Source: Mesorhizobium sp. CA8 (lineage in GTDB: Bacteria; Pseudomonadota; Alphaproteobacteria; Rhizobiales; Rhizobiaceae). Taken from it: a stretch of DNA of 64,000 bases. Under the pieces are notes generated by a model. That model was not told where the DNA came from. It did no database searches and saw only the letters and a list, made by a program, of their open reading frames with translations. The DNA lies in NCBI RefSeq assembly GCF_020164955.1, contig NZ_JAIUHG010000022.1:1-64000 (forward strand). Direction: 5' to 3'. Below, one piece after another: positions 51,629 to 59,745 of the stretch (positions are counted from its first letter, which is position 1; each line of letters begins with the position of its first letter). A program made the translations under genes and the position numbers.

Positions 51629-52468
51629 TCAGGCTTTGCGGTTCTTGTTGGCGCCCTGCGCCATCACCGAGACATGGTCCCACTTTTCCCAGGTGGCGAT
51701 GCGGTTGGCATATTCCTGCCTGATCATCGGCAGGCCGCCATCGCCGAAGAAGACCCTGAGCGGCGGCTCGGCGGCATCGACGATCGCCAGCATCGCCGGT
51801 CCGGTCGCTTGCGGATCGCCGGCGACCGAGCGGCTGCGGCGCTCGGCCATCGCCGCGCGGACCGGCTCATAGGCCTCCAACGGCTTGGAGACCTTGGCCG
51901 ACGGCCCGGCCCAGTCCGTGGAGAAGCCGCCCGGCTCGACAAGGGTGACGTGGATGCCGAAGCCGGCGACCTCCAGGCTGAGCGACTGGCTGAAGGCTTC
52001 CAGCGCCCATTTCGAGGCGTGATAAAGGCCGAGCGAGGCAAAGGCGTTGACGCCGCCGATCGAGGAGATCTGGATGATGTGGCCGGAGCGTTGCGCCCTC
52101 ATAATGGGCAGCGCGGCCTGGGTCACCCAAAGTGCGCCGAAGATGTTGGTCTCGATCTGGTCGCGTGCTTCCTGCTCGCTGACCTCCTCGATGGCGCCGA
52201 AATGGCCGTAGCCGGCATTGTTGATGACGACATCGAGCCGGCCGAAGCGCTTCTGCGCTTCGGCGATCGCGGCGTCGACCGCCTGCTTGTCGGTGACGTC
52301 GAGCTGCATGGCAGCGACTCTGTCGCCATATTTCTCGACGAGATCGGCAAGCGTGCCGGCATCGCGCGCGGTTGCGGCGACGCGATCGCCGCGGGCGAGC
52401 GCGGCCTCGGCCCAGACGCGGCCAAAGCCCTTCGACGATCCGGTGATGAACCAAACCTTGTCAGTCAT
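51629..52468 (-). CDS. SDR family oxidoreductase
   Basis: A 279-aa classical short-chain dehydrogenase: TGSSKGFG cofactor site (10-17), NNAG (88-91), catalytic Ser in 'QISSIGG' and 'YHASKWALEAF' for Tyr-x3-Lys. This form, with 'LVEPGGFSTDWAG', is common in a group of uncharacterised oxidoreductases acting on small carbonyls. An imperfect 12-bp palindrome lies 38 bases upstream of the start and probably binds a regulator not encoded here. Confidence 0.92.
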   Translation of the reverse strand: MTDKVWFITGSSKGFGRVWAEAALARGDRVAATARDAGTLADLVEKYGDRVAAMQLDVTDKQAVDAAIAEAQKRFGRLDVVINNAGYGHFGAIEEVSEQEARDQIETNIFGALWVTQAALPIMRAQRSGHIIQISSIGGVNAFASLGLYHASKWALEAFSQSLSLEVAGFGIHVTLVEPGGFSTDWAGPSAKVSKPLEAYEPVRAAMAERRSRSVAGDPQATGPAMLAIVDAAEPPLRVFFGDGGLPMIRQEYANRIATWEKWDHVSVMAQGANKNRKA

Positions 52469-52505
52469 GATCTGCTGTCCTTGCCCAGAGGGCGATGAAT
52501 TCGGA

Positions 52506-52535
52506 GGGATAAACGGAGGAATCTCCGCTTATCCC
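52506..52535 (-). promoter_or_regulatory. Operator-like palindrome upstream of the SDR gene
   Basis: GGGATAAACGGAG (52506-52518) pairs with CTCCGCTTATCCC (52523-52535) with a single mismatch around GAAT. The ACGGAG/CTCCGT core resembles TetR/HxlR-type operators before SDR genes. Confidence 0.5.
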
Positions 52536-52613
52536 ATGTACGGCGCCGCCGCCGTTTTTCCAGAGGCGGCATCCGATTTAATTTGGTGGGATGCGCATAG
52601 AGGGCGAAGGCGC

Positions 52614-52928
52614 CTATTCGTCCTCGTCGTCTTCCTGAAGCAGGCGTGTAGCGCGCCAACGGGTGAGCACCTCATTGGTCCGGCCGATTACGAAGAAGCG
52701 CGCCGAATCCCGGTCATAGCCCTCGGCGAGCAATTTCTCGTAATCGGTGTGGACATGGCGGACATGGGCGATGGTGGCCAGCCATACCGCGATCGTCGGC
52801 GGCAAGCTCTTCATATGCACCGACCCGGCGTCGGCGCGGATCTTTTCCATGTCGGCGTAGGGCGCAAGCGGCAAAAGCGCGGTCAGCGCCTTGGCGATGG
52901 CACGGCGGCGGCCGGTGGGGGCGCTCAT
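52614..52928 (-). CDS. DUF2293-like protein
   Basis: A 104-aa soluble helical protein resembling the DUF2293 group: 'RRAIAKALTALLPLAPYAD', 'HMKSLPPTIAVWLATIAHVRH', and 'YDRDSARFFV'. No function is known. Its start overlaps the stop of trmO by four bases (ATGA), so it is translated with it; this coupling hints at a link with tRNA or translation. Confidence 0.8.
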   Translation of the reverse strand: MSAPTGRRRAIAKALTALLPLAPYADMEKIRADAGSVHMKSLPPTIAVWLATIAHVRHVHTDYEKLLAEGYDRDSARFFVIGRTNEVLTRWRATRLLQEDDEDE

Positions 52929-53431
52929 TTCTCGTCTCGCCCGGCAATCGTCGCTTCCGGGAAGGCATCCGTGGAAGCGTAATACGGCTTGATGTCGATG
53001 ACCGGTGTGCCGTCGAGCACATCGATGGCGTCGATCCCGATCCGGCCGGCCTCGATGTCGACTGCGACGAGTTTCGCGACATGCAGGCCGACAGGGTTCG
53101 GCCGGGCAGGGGAACGCAGCGAGAAAACGCCTTTCGGTTCAGCCGCATGGCGCGGTTTCTGCACAATCAGATTCCGCGGCGCGTAGTGGAGCCAGGACAG
53201 GATGACGACGTGGCTGGCGCGTTCCAGGCTTTGCAGCCCCGGGCGATAGGGCTCGTCGATCACGACCGTCGCGGCTCGCCCCGATTCCCGGGCGGCGCGC
53301 ATGTTCTTGGGGCAATTCTCGCGACTGGCCCAGGGCGAGACGATGCGGCCGAGGAAGACGAGATGGCCGTCCGGCCGCAACCCCGCCGGATCGGCTGCAA
53401 GAAGCGTCTCACCTTCGCGCGTTTCAAACAT
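52925..53431 (-). CDS. trmO: tRNA (N6-threonylcarbamoyladenosine-37-N6)-methyltransferase TrmO-like
   Basis: A 168-aa YaeB/TsaA family protein; E. coli TrmO methylates t6A37 of tRNA-Thr using SAM. Family blocks 'GVFSLRSPARPNPVGLH' and 'LDGTPVIDIKPY' are intact, as is 'RASHVVILSWLHY'. It is shorter than E. coli TrmO (235 aa) and lacks its C-terminal extension, as alphaproteobacterial members often do. ATG 53431 is chosen over a TTG six codons upstream. It is divergent from the sahR-like gene. Confidence 0.87.
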   Translation of the reverse strand: MFETREGETLLAADPAGLRPDGHLVFLGRIVSPWASRENCPKNMRAARESGRAATVVIDEPYRPGLQSLERASHVVILSWLHYAPRNLIVQKPRHAAEPKGVFSLRSPARPNPVGLHVAKLVAVDIEAGRIGIDAIDVLDGTPVIDIKPYYASTDAFPEATIAGRDEK

Positions 53432-53530
53432 CTTCTTCACCCCACACAAGAACCGTCTGCCACGCGCGGATCACGGCTGCGCCATTTTCTTGTCCGGAAG
53501 CGACATACCGCTTGCCAGGATATCAAAACC

Positions 53531-53556
53531 GACATAAACATATCTTTATATCTTTC
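53531..53556 (+). promoter_or_regulatory. Putative SahR-type operator before sahR-metF
   Basis: An AT-rich patch has ATAAA (53534-53538) and TTTAT (53545-53549) as an inverted repeat, plus a perfect tandem ATATCTTT repeat (53540-53547 and 53548-53555). It ends 16 bases before the sahR-like ATG. Sites of this ATATCTTTATAT type are what I recall for SahR. Confidence 0.5.
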
Positions 53557-53571
53557 AACGAGAGCCCGCTC

Positions 53572-54579
53572 ATGCATGTCTCGCTCGACACAATGGTAGA
53601 TACATTGAAGGCGGCGGCCGAATCCAGCCGGCTGCGCATCCTGGTGCTGCTGGCGCGCGGGGATCTCACCGTATCCGACCTCACCGAGATCCTTGGCCAG
53701 TCGCAGCCGCGCGTCTCGCGTCATCTGAAGCTGCTGCTCGATGCCGGGCTGATCGGCCGCTATCAGGAAGGGTCCTGGGCTTTTTTCAGGCTGACCGACA
53801 TCGATAATTCGCGCGATTTCGTCCAGCGTCTGGTGTCGGGCATAAGCGAGGCCGATCCGCAGGTGGTGCGCGATCTCGAGCGGCTGGCGGCGGTGAAGCG
53901 CAAGCGGCAGGACCGGGCCGCTGAATATTTCTCCGAGAATGCCGCGAGCTGGGATCACATCCGCTCCCTGCATGTGCCGGACCGCGCGGTGGAGGCGGCA
54001 CTCATCAGGCTCGTCGGCAAGCGGCCGTTCCAGTCGATGCTCGACCTCGGCACCGGCACGGGCAGGTTGCTCGAAATCTTCGCGCCGCTCTACCGGCGCG
54101 GCGTCGGCATCGACATGTCGCGCGAGATGCTGACCGTGGCGCGCGCCAATCTCGACAAGGCCGGCATCGCCAATGCGCAGGTTCGCCAGGGAGATATTTT
54201 CTCGCCGCCGGTCGAGCGCAACGCCTTCGATCTCGTCACCATTCACCAGGTGCTGCACTATCTCGACGATCCCGCCCGCGCCATCGCCGAAGCGGCACGG
54301 CTGCTCAGGCCATCGGGCCGGCTGATCGTCGTCGACTTCGCGCCGCATAATCTCGAATTCCTGCGCGACCAGCACGCGCACATGCGGCTGGGCTTCTCCG
54401 ACCGGCAGATGTCCGACTGGTTCGAGGAGGCCGGCCTCGATCTCGAGGACAGCCAGGAATTCGAGCCGCGCGGCGGCAACGAGGCAGGGCTTACGGTGAA
54501 GCTCTGGCTCGGCCGCGACCGTCGCCTTTTGATCGCCGATCCGTCCAACGATTCCTTGCCAGTAAGGGAAACAGCCTGA
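53572..54579 (+). CDS. sahR: ArsR-type regulator fused to a SAM-binding methyltransferase-like domain (SahR-like)
   Basis: A 335-aa protein: winged-helix ArsR domain at about 1-95 ('SQPRVSRHLKLLLDAGLI') and a class I methyltransferase-like domain at about 110-320 with SAM motif 'LDLGTGTGRLLEIF'. This is the architecture of SahR, which senses S-adenosylhomocysteine and controls methionine-cycle genes in alphaproteobacteria. It is coupled to metF by overlapping codons (TGATG). ATG 53572 starts at the ArsR domain; the longer frame lies in the operator. Confidence 0.88.
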   Translation: MHVSLDTMVDTLKAAAESSRLRILVLLARGDLTVSDLTEILGQSQPRVSRHLKLLLDAGLIGRYQEGSWAFFRLTDIDNSRDFVQRLVSGISEADPQVVRDLERLAAVKRKRQDRAAEYFSENAASWDHIRSLHVPDRAVEAALIRLVGKRPFQSMLDLGTGTGRLLEIFAPLYRRGVGIDMSREMLTVARANLDKAGIANAQVRQGDIFSPPVERNAFDLVTIHQVLHYLDDPARAIAEAARLLRPSGRLIVVDFAPHNLEFLRDQHAHMRLGFSDRQMSDWFEEAGLDLEDSQEFEPRGGNEAGLTVKLWLGRDRRLLIADPSNDSLPVRETA

Positions 54580-55496
54580 TGAACCAGTTCCGCTTTTCCC
54601 GCCGCCCCGACATCGGCGACAAGGTCAGGGTCTCGTTCGAATTTTTCCCGCCGAAGACCGACGAGATGGAAGTAAGGCTGTGGGACACGGTCACAAGGCT
54701 GGAGCCGCTGAAGCCGAAATTCGTCTCGGTGACCTATGGCGCCGGCGGCTCGACCCGTGAGCGCACGGCGCGCACGGTCAAGCGCATCTTGAACGAGACA
54801 TCGCTGACGCCTGCGGCGCACATGACTTGCGTCGATGCGGCGCGCGATCAGGTCGACACGGTCATCCGCGAATTCGCGGATATGGGCGTTAAGCGCTTCG
54901 TGGCGCTGCGCGGCGATCCGGCGGCAGGTGTCGGCACAAGCTATCGTCCGCATCCCGACGGCTATGCCAATGGCGCCGAACTGGTGGGCGCGCTGAAGAA
55001 CGCGGGCGATTTCGACATCTCGGTCTCGGCCTATCCGGAAAAGCATCCGGAAAGCCCGGATTTTGCCACCGACATCGATATGCTGAAGCGCAAGGCCGAC
55101 AATGGCGCGACGCGGGCGATCACCCAATTCTTCTTCGATAACGACCTCTACGAGCGCTATGTCGAGCGGGCGCGGCGCGCCGGCATCTATATCCCGATCG
55201 TGCCGGGCATCCTGCCGGTGCATAATTTCACGCAGGTCGCCAATTTCTCGTCTCGCTGCGGCGCCCTGGTTCCGGCATGGCTGGCCGAGCGCTTCGAAGG
55301 ACTGGAGAACGACCCCCAGACGCATGCGCTGGTGGCCTCGGCCGTGGCGGCCGAGCAGGTGCTCGACCTTGTCGAGCGCGGCGTCGGCGACTTCCATTTC
55401 TACACGATGAACCGCGCCGACCTCGTCTTTGCCGTCTGCCACATGATCGGCATCCGCTCGCATGAGGCGGAGGCAGCCGGATCCGCCGCGGCTTGA
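54579..55496 (+). CDS. metF: Methylenetetrahydrofolate reductase
   Basis: A 305-aa flavoprotein reducing 5,10-methylene-H4folate to 5-methyl-H4folate, the methyl donor for methionine synthase. Family blocks: 'SFEFFPPKTDEME', 'VSVTYGAGGSTRERT', 'ALRGDP' and 'AITQFFFDND'. It directly follows sahR in one operon, so methyl supply is probably set by the SAH level. A strong terminator follows. Confidence 0.95.
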   Translation: MNQFRFSRRPDIGDKVRVSFEFFPPKTDEMEVRLWDTVTRLEPLKPKFVSVTYGAGGSTRERTARTVKRILNETSLTPAAHMTCVDAARDQVDTVIREFADMGVKRFVALRGDPAAGVGTSYRPHPDGYANGAELVGALKNAGDFDISVSAYPEKHPESPDFATDIDMLKRKADNGATRAITQFFFDNDLYERYVERARRAGIYIPIVPGILPVHNFTQVANFSSRCGALVPAWLAERFEGLENDPQTHALVASAVAAEQVLDLVERGVGDFHFYTMNRADLVFAVCHMIGIRSHEAEAAGSAAA

Positions 55497-55532
55497 GCCA
55501 AAGCTGTAACGGGAAGTCAGGGTTTCCACGGA

Positions 55533-55559
55533 AAAGGCCGGGTAGAACCCGGCCTTTTC
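55533..55559 (+). terminator. Rho-independent terminator of sahR-metF
   Basis: An 11-bp stem (AAAAGGCCGGG, 55533-55543, with 55549-55559 CCCGGCCTTTT) and TAGAA loop. The T-rich 3' arm ends it 37 bases after the metF stop. Confidence 0.85.
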
Positions 55560-55605
55560 GAACTGTTGGACTATTTCGGTGCTTAGTCTTCCCGGCTTTG
55601 GCGGG

Positions 55606-55692
55606 TCAGGGAAGAACACCTATGATAAGGGCACCGATGAATGCAAATGCGGCACAAATCATCAAAGCGTTGATCGGCCTCGCCAGTCCCAT
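55606..55692 (-). CDS. 28-aa hydrophobic small protein with perfect ribosome site
   Basis: Minus-strand ATG 55692 to TGA 55606 encodes MGLARPINAL, then MICAAFAFIGALIIGVLP: one membrane span after a short basic start. AGGAGG lies seven bases upstream of the ATG, the best Shine-Dalgarno in the region. It is too short for usual gene callers and is oriented toward the metF terminator. I recall similar single-span micropeptides in rhizobial gaps; function unknown. The rest of the gap 55693-55885 shows nothing else coding. Confidence 0.6.
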   Translation of the reverse strand: MGLARPINALMICAAFAFIGALIIGVLP

Positions 55693-55885
55693 GCCATAGC
55701 CTCCTCTTCAGAGCTATGGCCGGAATCTAGAGTCATTTGGGTCACAGGCAAGCGGAAAACGTGCTGCAATGCGACATGGTTGTGGAATTTGCGACCTGGA
55801 ATTTGCCATTAGCCGTTGAAACTCTTTGGCAAAAGCCGGCTTCACGGTTGTGAATAAATTGTGGCGCCGCTGTGACATGACACCG

Positions 55886-56806
55886 CTACCATTTGCCGAA
55901 CAATCGTCCATCGATGGTGATCAGACCGAGTCCGATCAGAGTCATGCCGCCGATCTCGAACAGCGCCAGCCGCTCGCCGAGGAAGAGGAAGCCGAGCAGC
56001 ACCGCGCTGACCGGCACGATCAAGGTGACCAGCGAGGCATTGGTGGCGCCGGCCGAGGCGACGAGGTTGAAATAGAGGATATAGGCGAAGGCGGTGGACA
56101 GCAGCGCCAGCCCCAGCACCGCGGCCCAGACCGGTGGCGAGGCCGAAAACAAGCCCGTCGGCCCATAGGCAATGAGCACGATGGGGATCATGATGATGCT
56201 CGATGCCGTCAGTTGCCCGGTGGCGATGACCGGCGACGGCACGCCCTTGAAGCGGCGCGCGATCATCAGGGCGATTGCGTAGGACACTGAGGCGCCGATC
56301 AGCGCGAACTTGGCCCAGACAGGGCCGCCGAGGCCGGCAATAAGGCCCGGGCCGATCATTACCGCCGTTCCCGCAACACCGAGCCCGATGCCGGCCAGCT
56401 TGTTCCAGGACAGCTTTTCGTCGGTCGTTAGCGCGTTGGCCAGGACAAGCGTCCAGAACGGCGTCGTGGCGTTGAGCACCGAGGCGACGCCGGCACCGAG
56501 CTGCGTCTGCCCGGCGAAGATCAGCGAGAAGGGCACGACGTTGTTGGTGAGCGCCAGCAGGAAGAACAGGCCGGCATGCGGGAAGGCGAGCCGGAACGAG
56601 GGGCCGCGGACCGCCAGATAGAGCTGGAGTGCGATCGCGGCGATGGCGACGCGAAACAGCACCAGCGCCAGCGGGTGGATTTCGGAAACGGCAATGCGGG
56701 CAAAGAAGAACGAGCCGCCCCAGATCGCGCCGAGCAAGAGAAGCTGCGCCCAATCCTTGAGCGTCATCGGTCCGCGCGTCGGCGCGGCGGCGGCCGTAAT
56801 GGACAT
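55886..56806 (-). CDS. EamA family transporter (DMT superfamily)
   Basis: A 306-aa inner-membrane exporter with ten predicted helices in two EamA repeats (about 18-145 and 160-295). Landmarks are 'LLLGAIWGGSFFFARIA' in helix 1 and 'LGFLFLGERL' near the end of the second repeat. Family members export amino acids or metabolites; the substrate is unknown. It is divergent from the decarboxylase gene, which could supply a polyamine for export, but nothing in the sequence proves it. Confidence 0.92.
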   Translation of the reverse strand: MSITAAAAPTRGPMTLKDWAQLLLLGAIWGGSFFFARIAVSEIHPLALVLFRVAIAAIALQLYLAVRGPSFRLAFPHAGLFFLLALTNNVVPFSLIFAGQTQLGAGVASVLNATTPFWTLVLANALTTDEKLSWNKLAGIGLGVAGTAVMIGPGLIAGLGGPVWAKFALIGASVSYAIALMIARRFKGVPSPVIATGQLTASSIIMIPIVLIAYGPTGLFSASPPVWAAVLGLALLSTAFAYILYFNLVASAGATNASLVTLIVPVSAVLLGFLFLGERLALFEIGGMTLIGLGLITIDGRLFGKW

Positions 56807-57017
56807 GTCCTGTTCCTCCCCGGGCCGATTTCAATTTCAGCCGTTACACCTCACCAACCGATATCGCGTCCGCAGGCAAGGGCCACCCGAAACCTGACTG
56901 GTGGTTTAGCGTCGCCAAAATGTGCAACAGGCCGCTCCGGGTCGCCAGACACAGAACTGTTTTCTTTGGCGGTTAGCTAGGATTAATTGTGCGCGCTCCA
57001 GACCTGAGGATTCGTCG

Positions 57018-58238
57018 ATGCAGCGATTCGGAAATGCCCGTGATGCGGCACTGGCGCTTCGTCCCGACGATCCGGTCTATTGTTTTCGCCCGCAGGTGCT
57101 GAAGGAGGATGCCCTGCAGTTCATGGGCATGTTTCCCGGCAAGACCGCTTATGCGGTCAAGACCAATGGCGAGCAGATCGTGCTGAAGACGCTGGTCGAG
57201 GCCGGCGTCGGCACATTCGACGTCGCGTCACCCGGCGAGTTCGCCGCCGTGCGCGCGGTCTCGGCGGATGCCGAGATGCTCTACATGCATCCGGTCAAGG
57301 CGCAGTCGGACATCAAGCTGGCCCTGGAGAAATACGGCATCCGGGTGATCTCGCTCGACCATGAGGACGAGATCACCAAGCTGACGCGGGTGGTGCGGGC
57401 GCTCGATATCGACCCGGGCGCCATCACCGTCTTCGTCCGCATTCAGACCAAGGGCCATGCGGCTTACGAATTGTCGAAGAAATTCGGCGCCGGGCCGGCC
57501 AATGCGGTCGAGCTTGCCGAGCGGCTGAACCGCACCGGCTACAAGGTAGGGCTCTGCTTCCACGTCGGCAGCCAGATCGAGGATCCCGACACCTATGAGA
57601 GGGCGCTGGCCTCGGCCGACTGGGTGCGCAACCGTCTGACCTTCGACATTGCCGGGCTGGATGTCGGCGGCGGCTTTCCCGCCGAATATGGTCACGACCC
57701 CAACCGCAGGCAGGTCGAGATGCCTTCGCTCGGCCAGCTTATGTCGCGGCTGGCCGGCGACCTGAAAGAATATCAGTTCGACCAGATGCCGCTGGTGGCC
57801 GAGCCCGGCCGGGTGATCGTGGCGCGGTGCCTGTCGCTGATCGTGCGGGTGCTGTTGCGCAAGGGCAAGCGGCTCTACATCAATGACGGCATCTGGGCGT
57901 CGCTGTCGGATTCATGGACCGGCAAGATCACGCTGCCGGCACGCTTCATCCCCGATCCCGCGATCCGCACGCGCAACGGCGACGAGAAGACCATCGTGCC
58001 GTTCAAGGTCTGCGGCGCGACCTGCGATTCCGTCGATATCCTGTCCAGACCGTTCTGGCTGCCGGAAACGGTCGACACCGGCGACTGGATCGAGATCGGC
58101 CATATCGGCGCCTACTCGCTGTCGCTGAGGACCCGCTTCAACGGCTTCTTTCCCGACACATTCGTCGAGGTGACGACGCCCTTCGACGAAGGCGACGCGC
58201 CGCAAGGGTTGGCCAGCCTGGAGACGATGGCGGATTGA
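57018..58238 (+). CDS. Type III PLP-dependent ornithine/lysine-type decarboxylase
   Basis: A 406-aa alanine-racemase-fold decarboxylase related to eukaryotic ODC. PLP lysine K48 is in 'YAVKTNGE', 'FHVGSQ' binds PLP phosphate, and catalytic C336 is in 'VCGATCDSVD', matching the ODC 'GPTCDG' block. Most likely it makes putrescine from ornithine, though lysine or other diamino acids are possible. ATG 57018 has TGAGGA upstream. A palindromic element follows its stop. Confidence 0.9.
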   Translation: MQRFGNARDAALALRPDDPVYCFRPQVLKEDALQFMGMFPGKTAYAVKTNGEQIVLKTLVEAGVGTFDVASPGEFAAVRAVSADAEMLYMHPVKAQSDIKLALEKYGIRVISLDHEDEITKLTRVVRALDIDPGAITVFVRIQTKGHAAYELSKKFGAGPANAVELAERLNRTGYKVGLCFHVGSQIEDPDTYERALASADWVRNRLTFDIAGLDVGGGFPAEYGHDPNRRQVEMPSLGQLMSRLAGDLKEYQFDQMPLVAEPGRVIVARCLSLIVRVLLRKGKRLYINDGIWASLSDSWTGKITLPARFIPDPAIRTRNGDEKTIVPFKVCGATCDSVDILSRPFWLPETVDTGDWIEIGHIGAYSLSLRTRFNGFFPDTFVEVTTPFDEGDAPQGLASLETMAD

Positions 58239-58241
58239 GCT

Positions 58242-58377
58242 CCCCTTCTCCCCTTGTGGGTGTCGCCGAAGACGACCGATGAGGGGTGCTCCAGGGAAAG
58301 CCAACGTCTCACTCCGCTGGAACATCCGTCTCGGCGCTTGCGCGCCGATCCACCTTCCCCCGCAAGGGGAGAAGGGA
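58242..58377. repeat. Palindromic intergenic element between convergent genes
   Basis: CCCCTTCTCCCCTTGTGGG (58242-58260) and its near complement CCCGCAAGGGGAGAAGG (58360-58376) enclose smaller hairpins. It abuts both convergent coding ends and may act as a terminator for both. It resembles family D in composition but is not the same sequence. Confidence 0.75.
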
Positions 58378-58383
58378 AGGGCG

Positions 58384-59562
58384 CTACAGCTTCGCCAAAA
58401 GCTCCGGCGTCGGCCAGCCATCGACCGGCAACCCGAGCCGCGTCTGCTCCTTGCGGACCGCTTCGCGCGTGTTGGTGCCGAGGATGCCGTCGACCGTGCC
58501 GACGTCGTAGCCCTTGGCTTCGAGCTTGGTCTGCAAGGCCTTCATCTGGTCGCCGCTCAGGCCTTGCTCGGGCGTGCGCGGATCGAATTGCGGCGCGCCG
58601 GCAAGGCGGGTCGCAAGCACGGCCGCCGTCAGCGCGTAGGTGAAGGACTGATTCCATTCCAGATAGACGTCGAAATTGTCGTAGGTCAGGAAGGCGGGAC
58701 CCTTGCGACCCATCGGCAGCGCCAGACCAGCCCTGAGACCATTGTCGATAAGCGGGTTGCCGTTGGGTTCGGTGACACCCCATTGCGCCCATTGCGACAG
58801 CGGCAGCTTGTTGGTGCGGCCGGTCTGGTCCCATGGCATCTCGTCGGGAACGCGCACTTCCTGGACCCAGGGCTGATCGCGCTTCCAGCCGCGCGACATG
58901 ATCTTATTGGCCGTGGTCATGATGACGTCCGGCACGCTGTTCCTGAGGTCGACCTTGCCGTCGCCGTCGCCGTCCAGGCCCTTGGCAAGATAGTCGGTCG
59001 GCAGGATCTGCGTCTGGCCGATCTCGCCGGCCCAGGCGCCTTTGACGTCGGCCGGCAGCACGCCGCGGTCGATCAAGATGAGCAGCGGCACCAATTGCTG
59101 CCGGAAGAGCTGAGGGCGGCGGCAATCATGCGAAAGCGTCACCAGCGCATTCAGCGTATGGAAGTCGCCCTGGACGGCGCCGAAGTCGGTCTCCAGGCCC
59201 CAAAAAGCAGCGATGATGGCCGGCTGAACGCCGAACTCCTTGTCGGCGCGGGCGAAAACATCGGCATATTTCTTTAGATTGGCCGCGCCCTGCTTCAGGC
59301 GGTAGGCCGAGATCATGCGATTGGCGAATTCGGTGAAGGTCTGGGTGAACACGCCCTGGGCACGGTCGCGCGCCAGCGCCCGCTGGTCGATGGTGGCGTC
59401 CTCCAGCGCGTCGAGCCCGACGGCGCCGACGCCGGCCGCCTTGGCTTCGGCCGCGACGCCCTGCTTCCAGGCCTCGAAATCGCCGCCGCATTCCTGTGCC
59501 GCGGCAGGCAGCGCAAACACGCCGACAAAGAGCGCCGCCAGGATTTCAACGCGCAATCGCAT
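58384..59562 (-). CDS. Lytic murein transglycosylase, MltB family with peptidoglycan-binding domain
   Basis: A 392-aa exported enzyme: signal peptide (cleavage near 'AAA-QE', residue 23), an SLT_2/MltB catalytic domain (about 28-315) with candidate catalytic E123 in 'FWGLETDFGA' and 'GEIGQTQILPTDYL', and a C-terminal PG_binding_1 domain (about 330-390, 'LQTKLEAKGYDVGTVDGILG'). No lipobox is seen, so it is soluble or wall-bound. ATG 59562 with AAGGAAAG upstream is chosen over a start 11 codons earlier. Confidence 0.94.
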   Translation of the reverse strand: MRLRVEILAALFVGVFALPAAAQECGGDFEAWKQGVAAEAKAAGVGAVGLDALEDATIDQRALARDRAQGVFTQTFTEFANRMISAYRLKQGAANLKKYADVFARADKEFGVQPAIIAAFWGLETDFGAVQGDFHTLNALVTLSHDCRRPQLFRQQLVPLLILIDRGVLPADVKGAWAGEIGQTQILPTDYLAKGLDGDGDGKVDLRNSVPDVIMTTANKIMSRGWKRDQPWVQEVRVPDEMPWDQTGRTNKLPLSQWAQWGVTEPNGNPLIDNGLRAGLALPMGRKGPAFLTYDNFDVYLEWNQSFTYALTAAVLATRLAGAPQFDPRTPEQGLSGDQMKALQTKLEAKGYDVGTVDGILGTNTREAVRKEQTRLGLPVDGWPTPELLAKL

Positions 59563-59745
59563 CGCTTTCCTTTCGAGACCGACGCATGACACCATCGCGA
59601 TCCGGACCGGGATCGGAAAGGCGCATGCGAGGATTTCAAAGTTCGGGAGCCGCGCCAGGCACTCGCACGAGTGCGCCGCTCCGGATTACCAGCGGTTGCA
59701 TGTTTCGCCGCCCGCCGTGTCGAAAAGCAGGCGGGACGGCCGATG

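Noticed and set aside
55622..55699. Plus-strand small frame MIRAPMNANA... in the metF downstream gap
   Set aside because: No ribosome site and weak composition; the overlapping minus-strand frame has a perfect Shine-Dalgarno and a membrane span.
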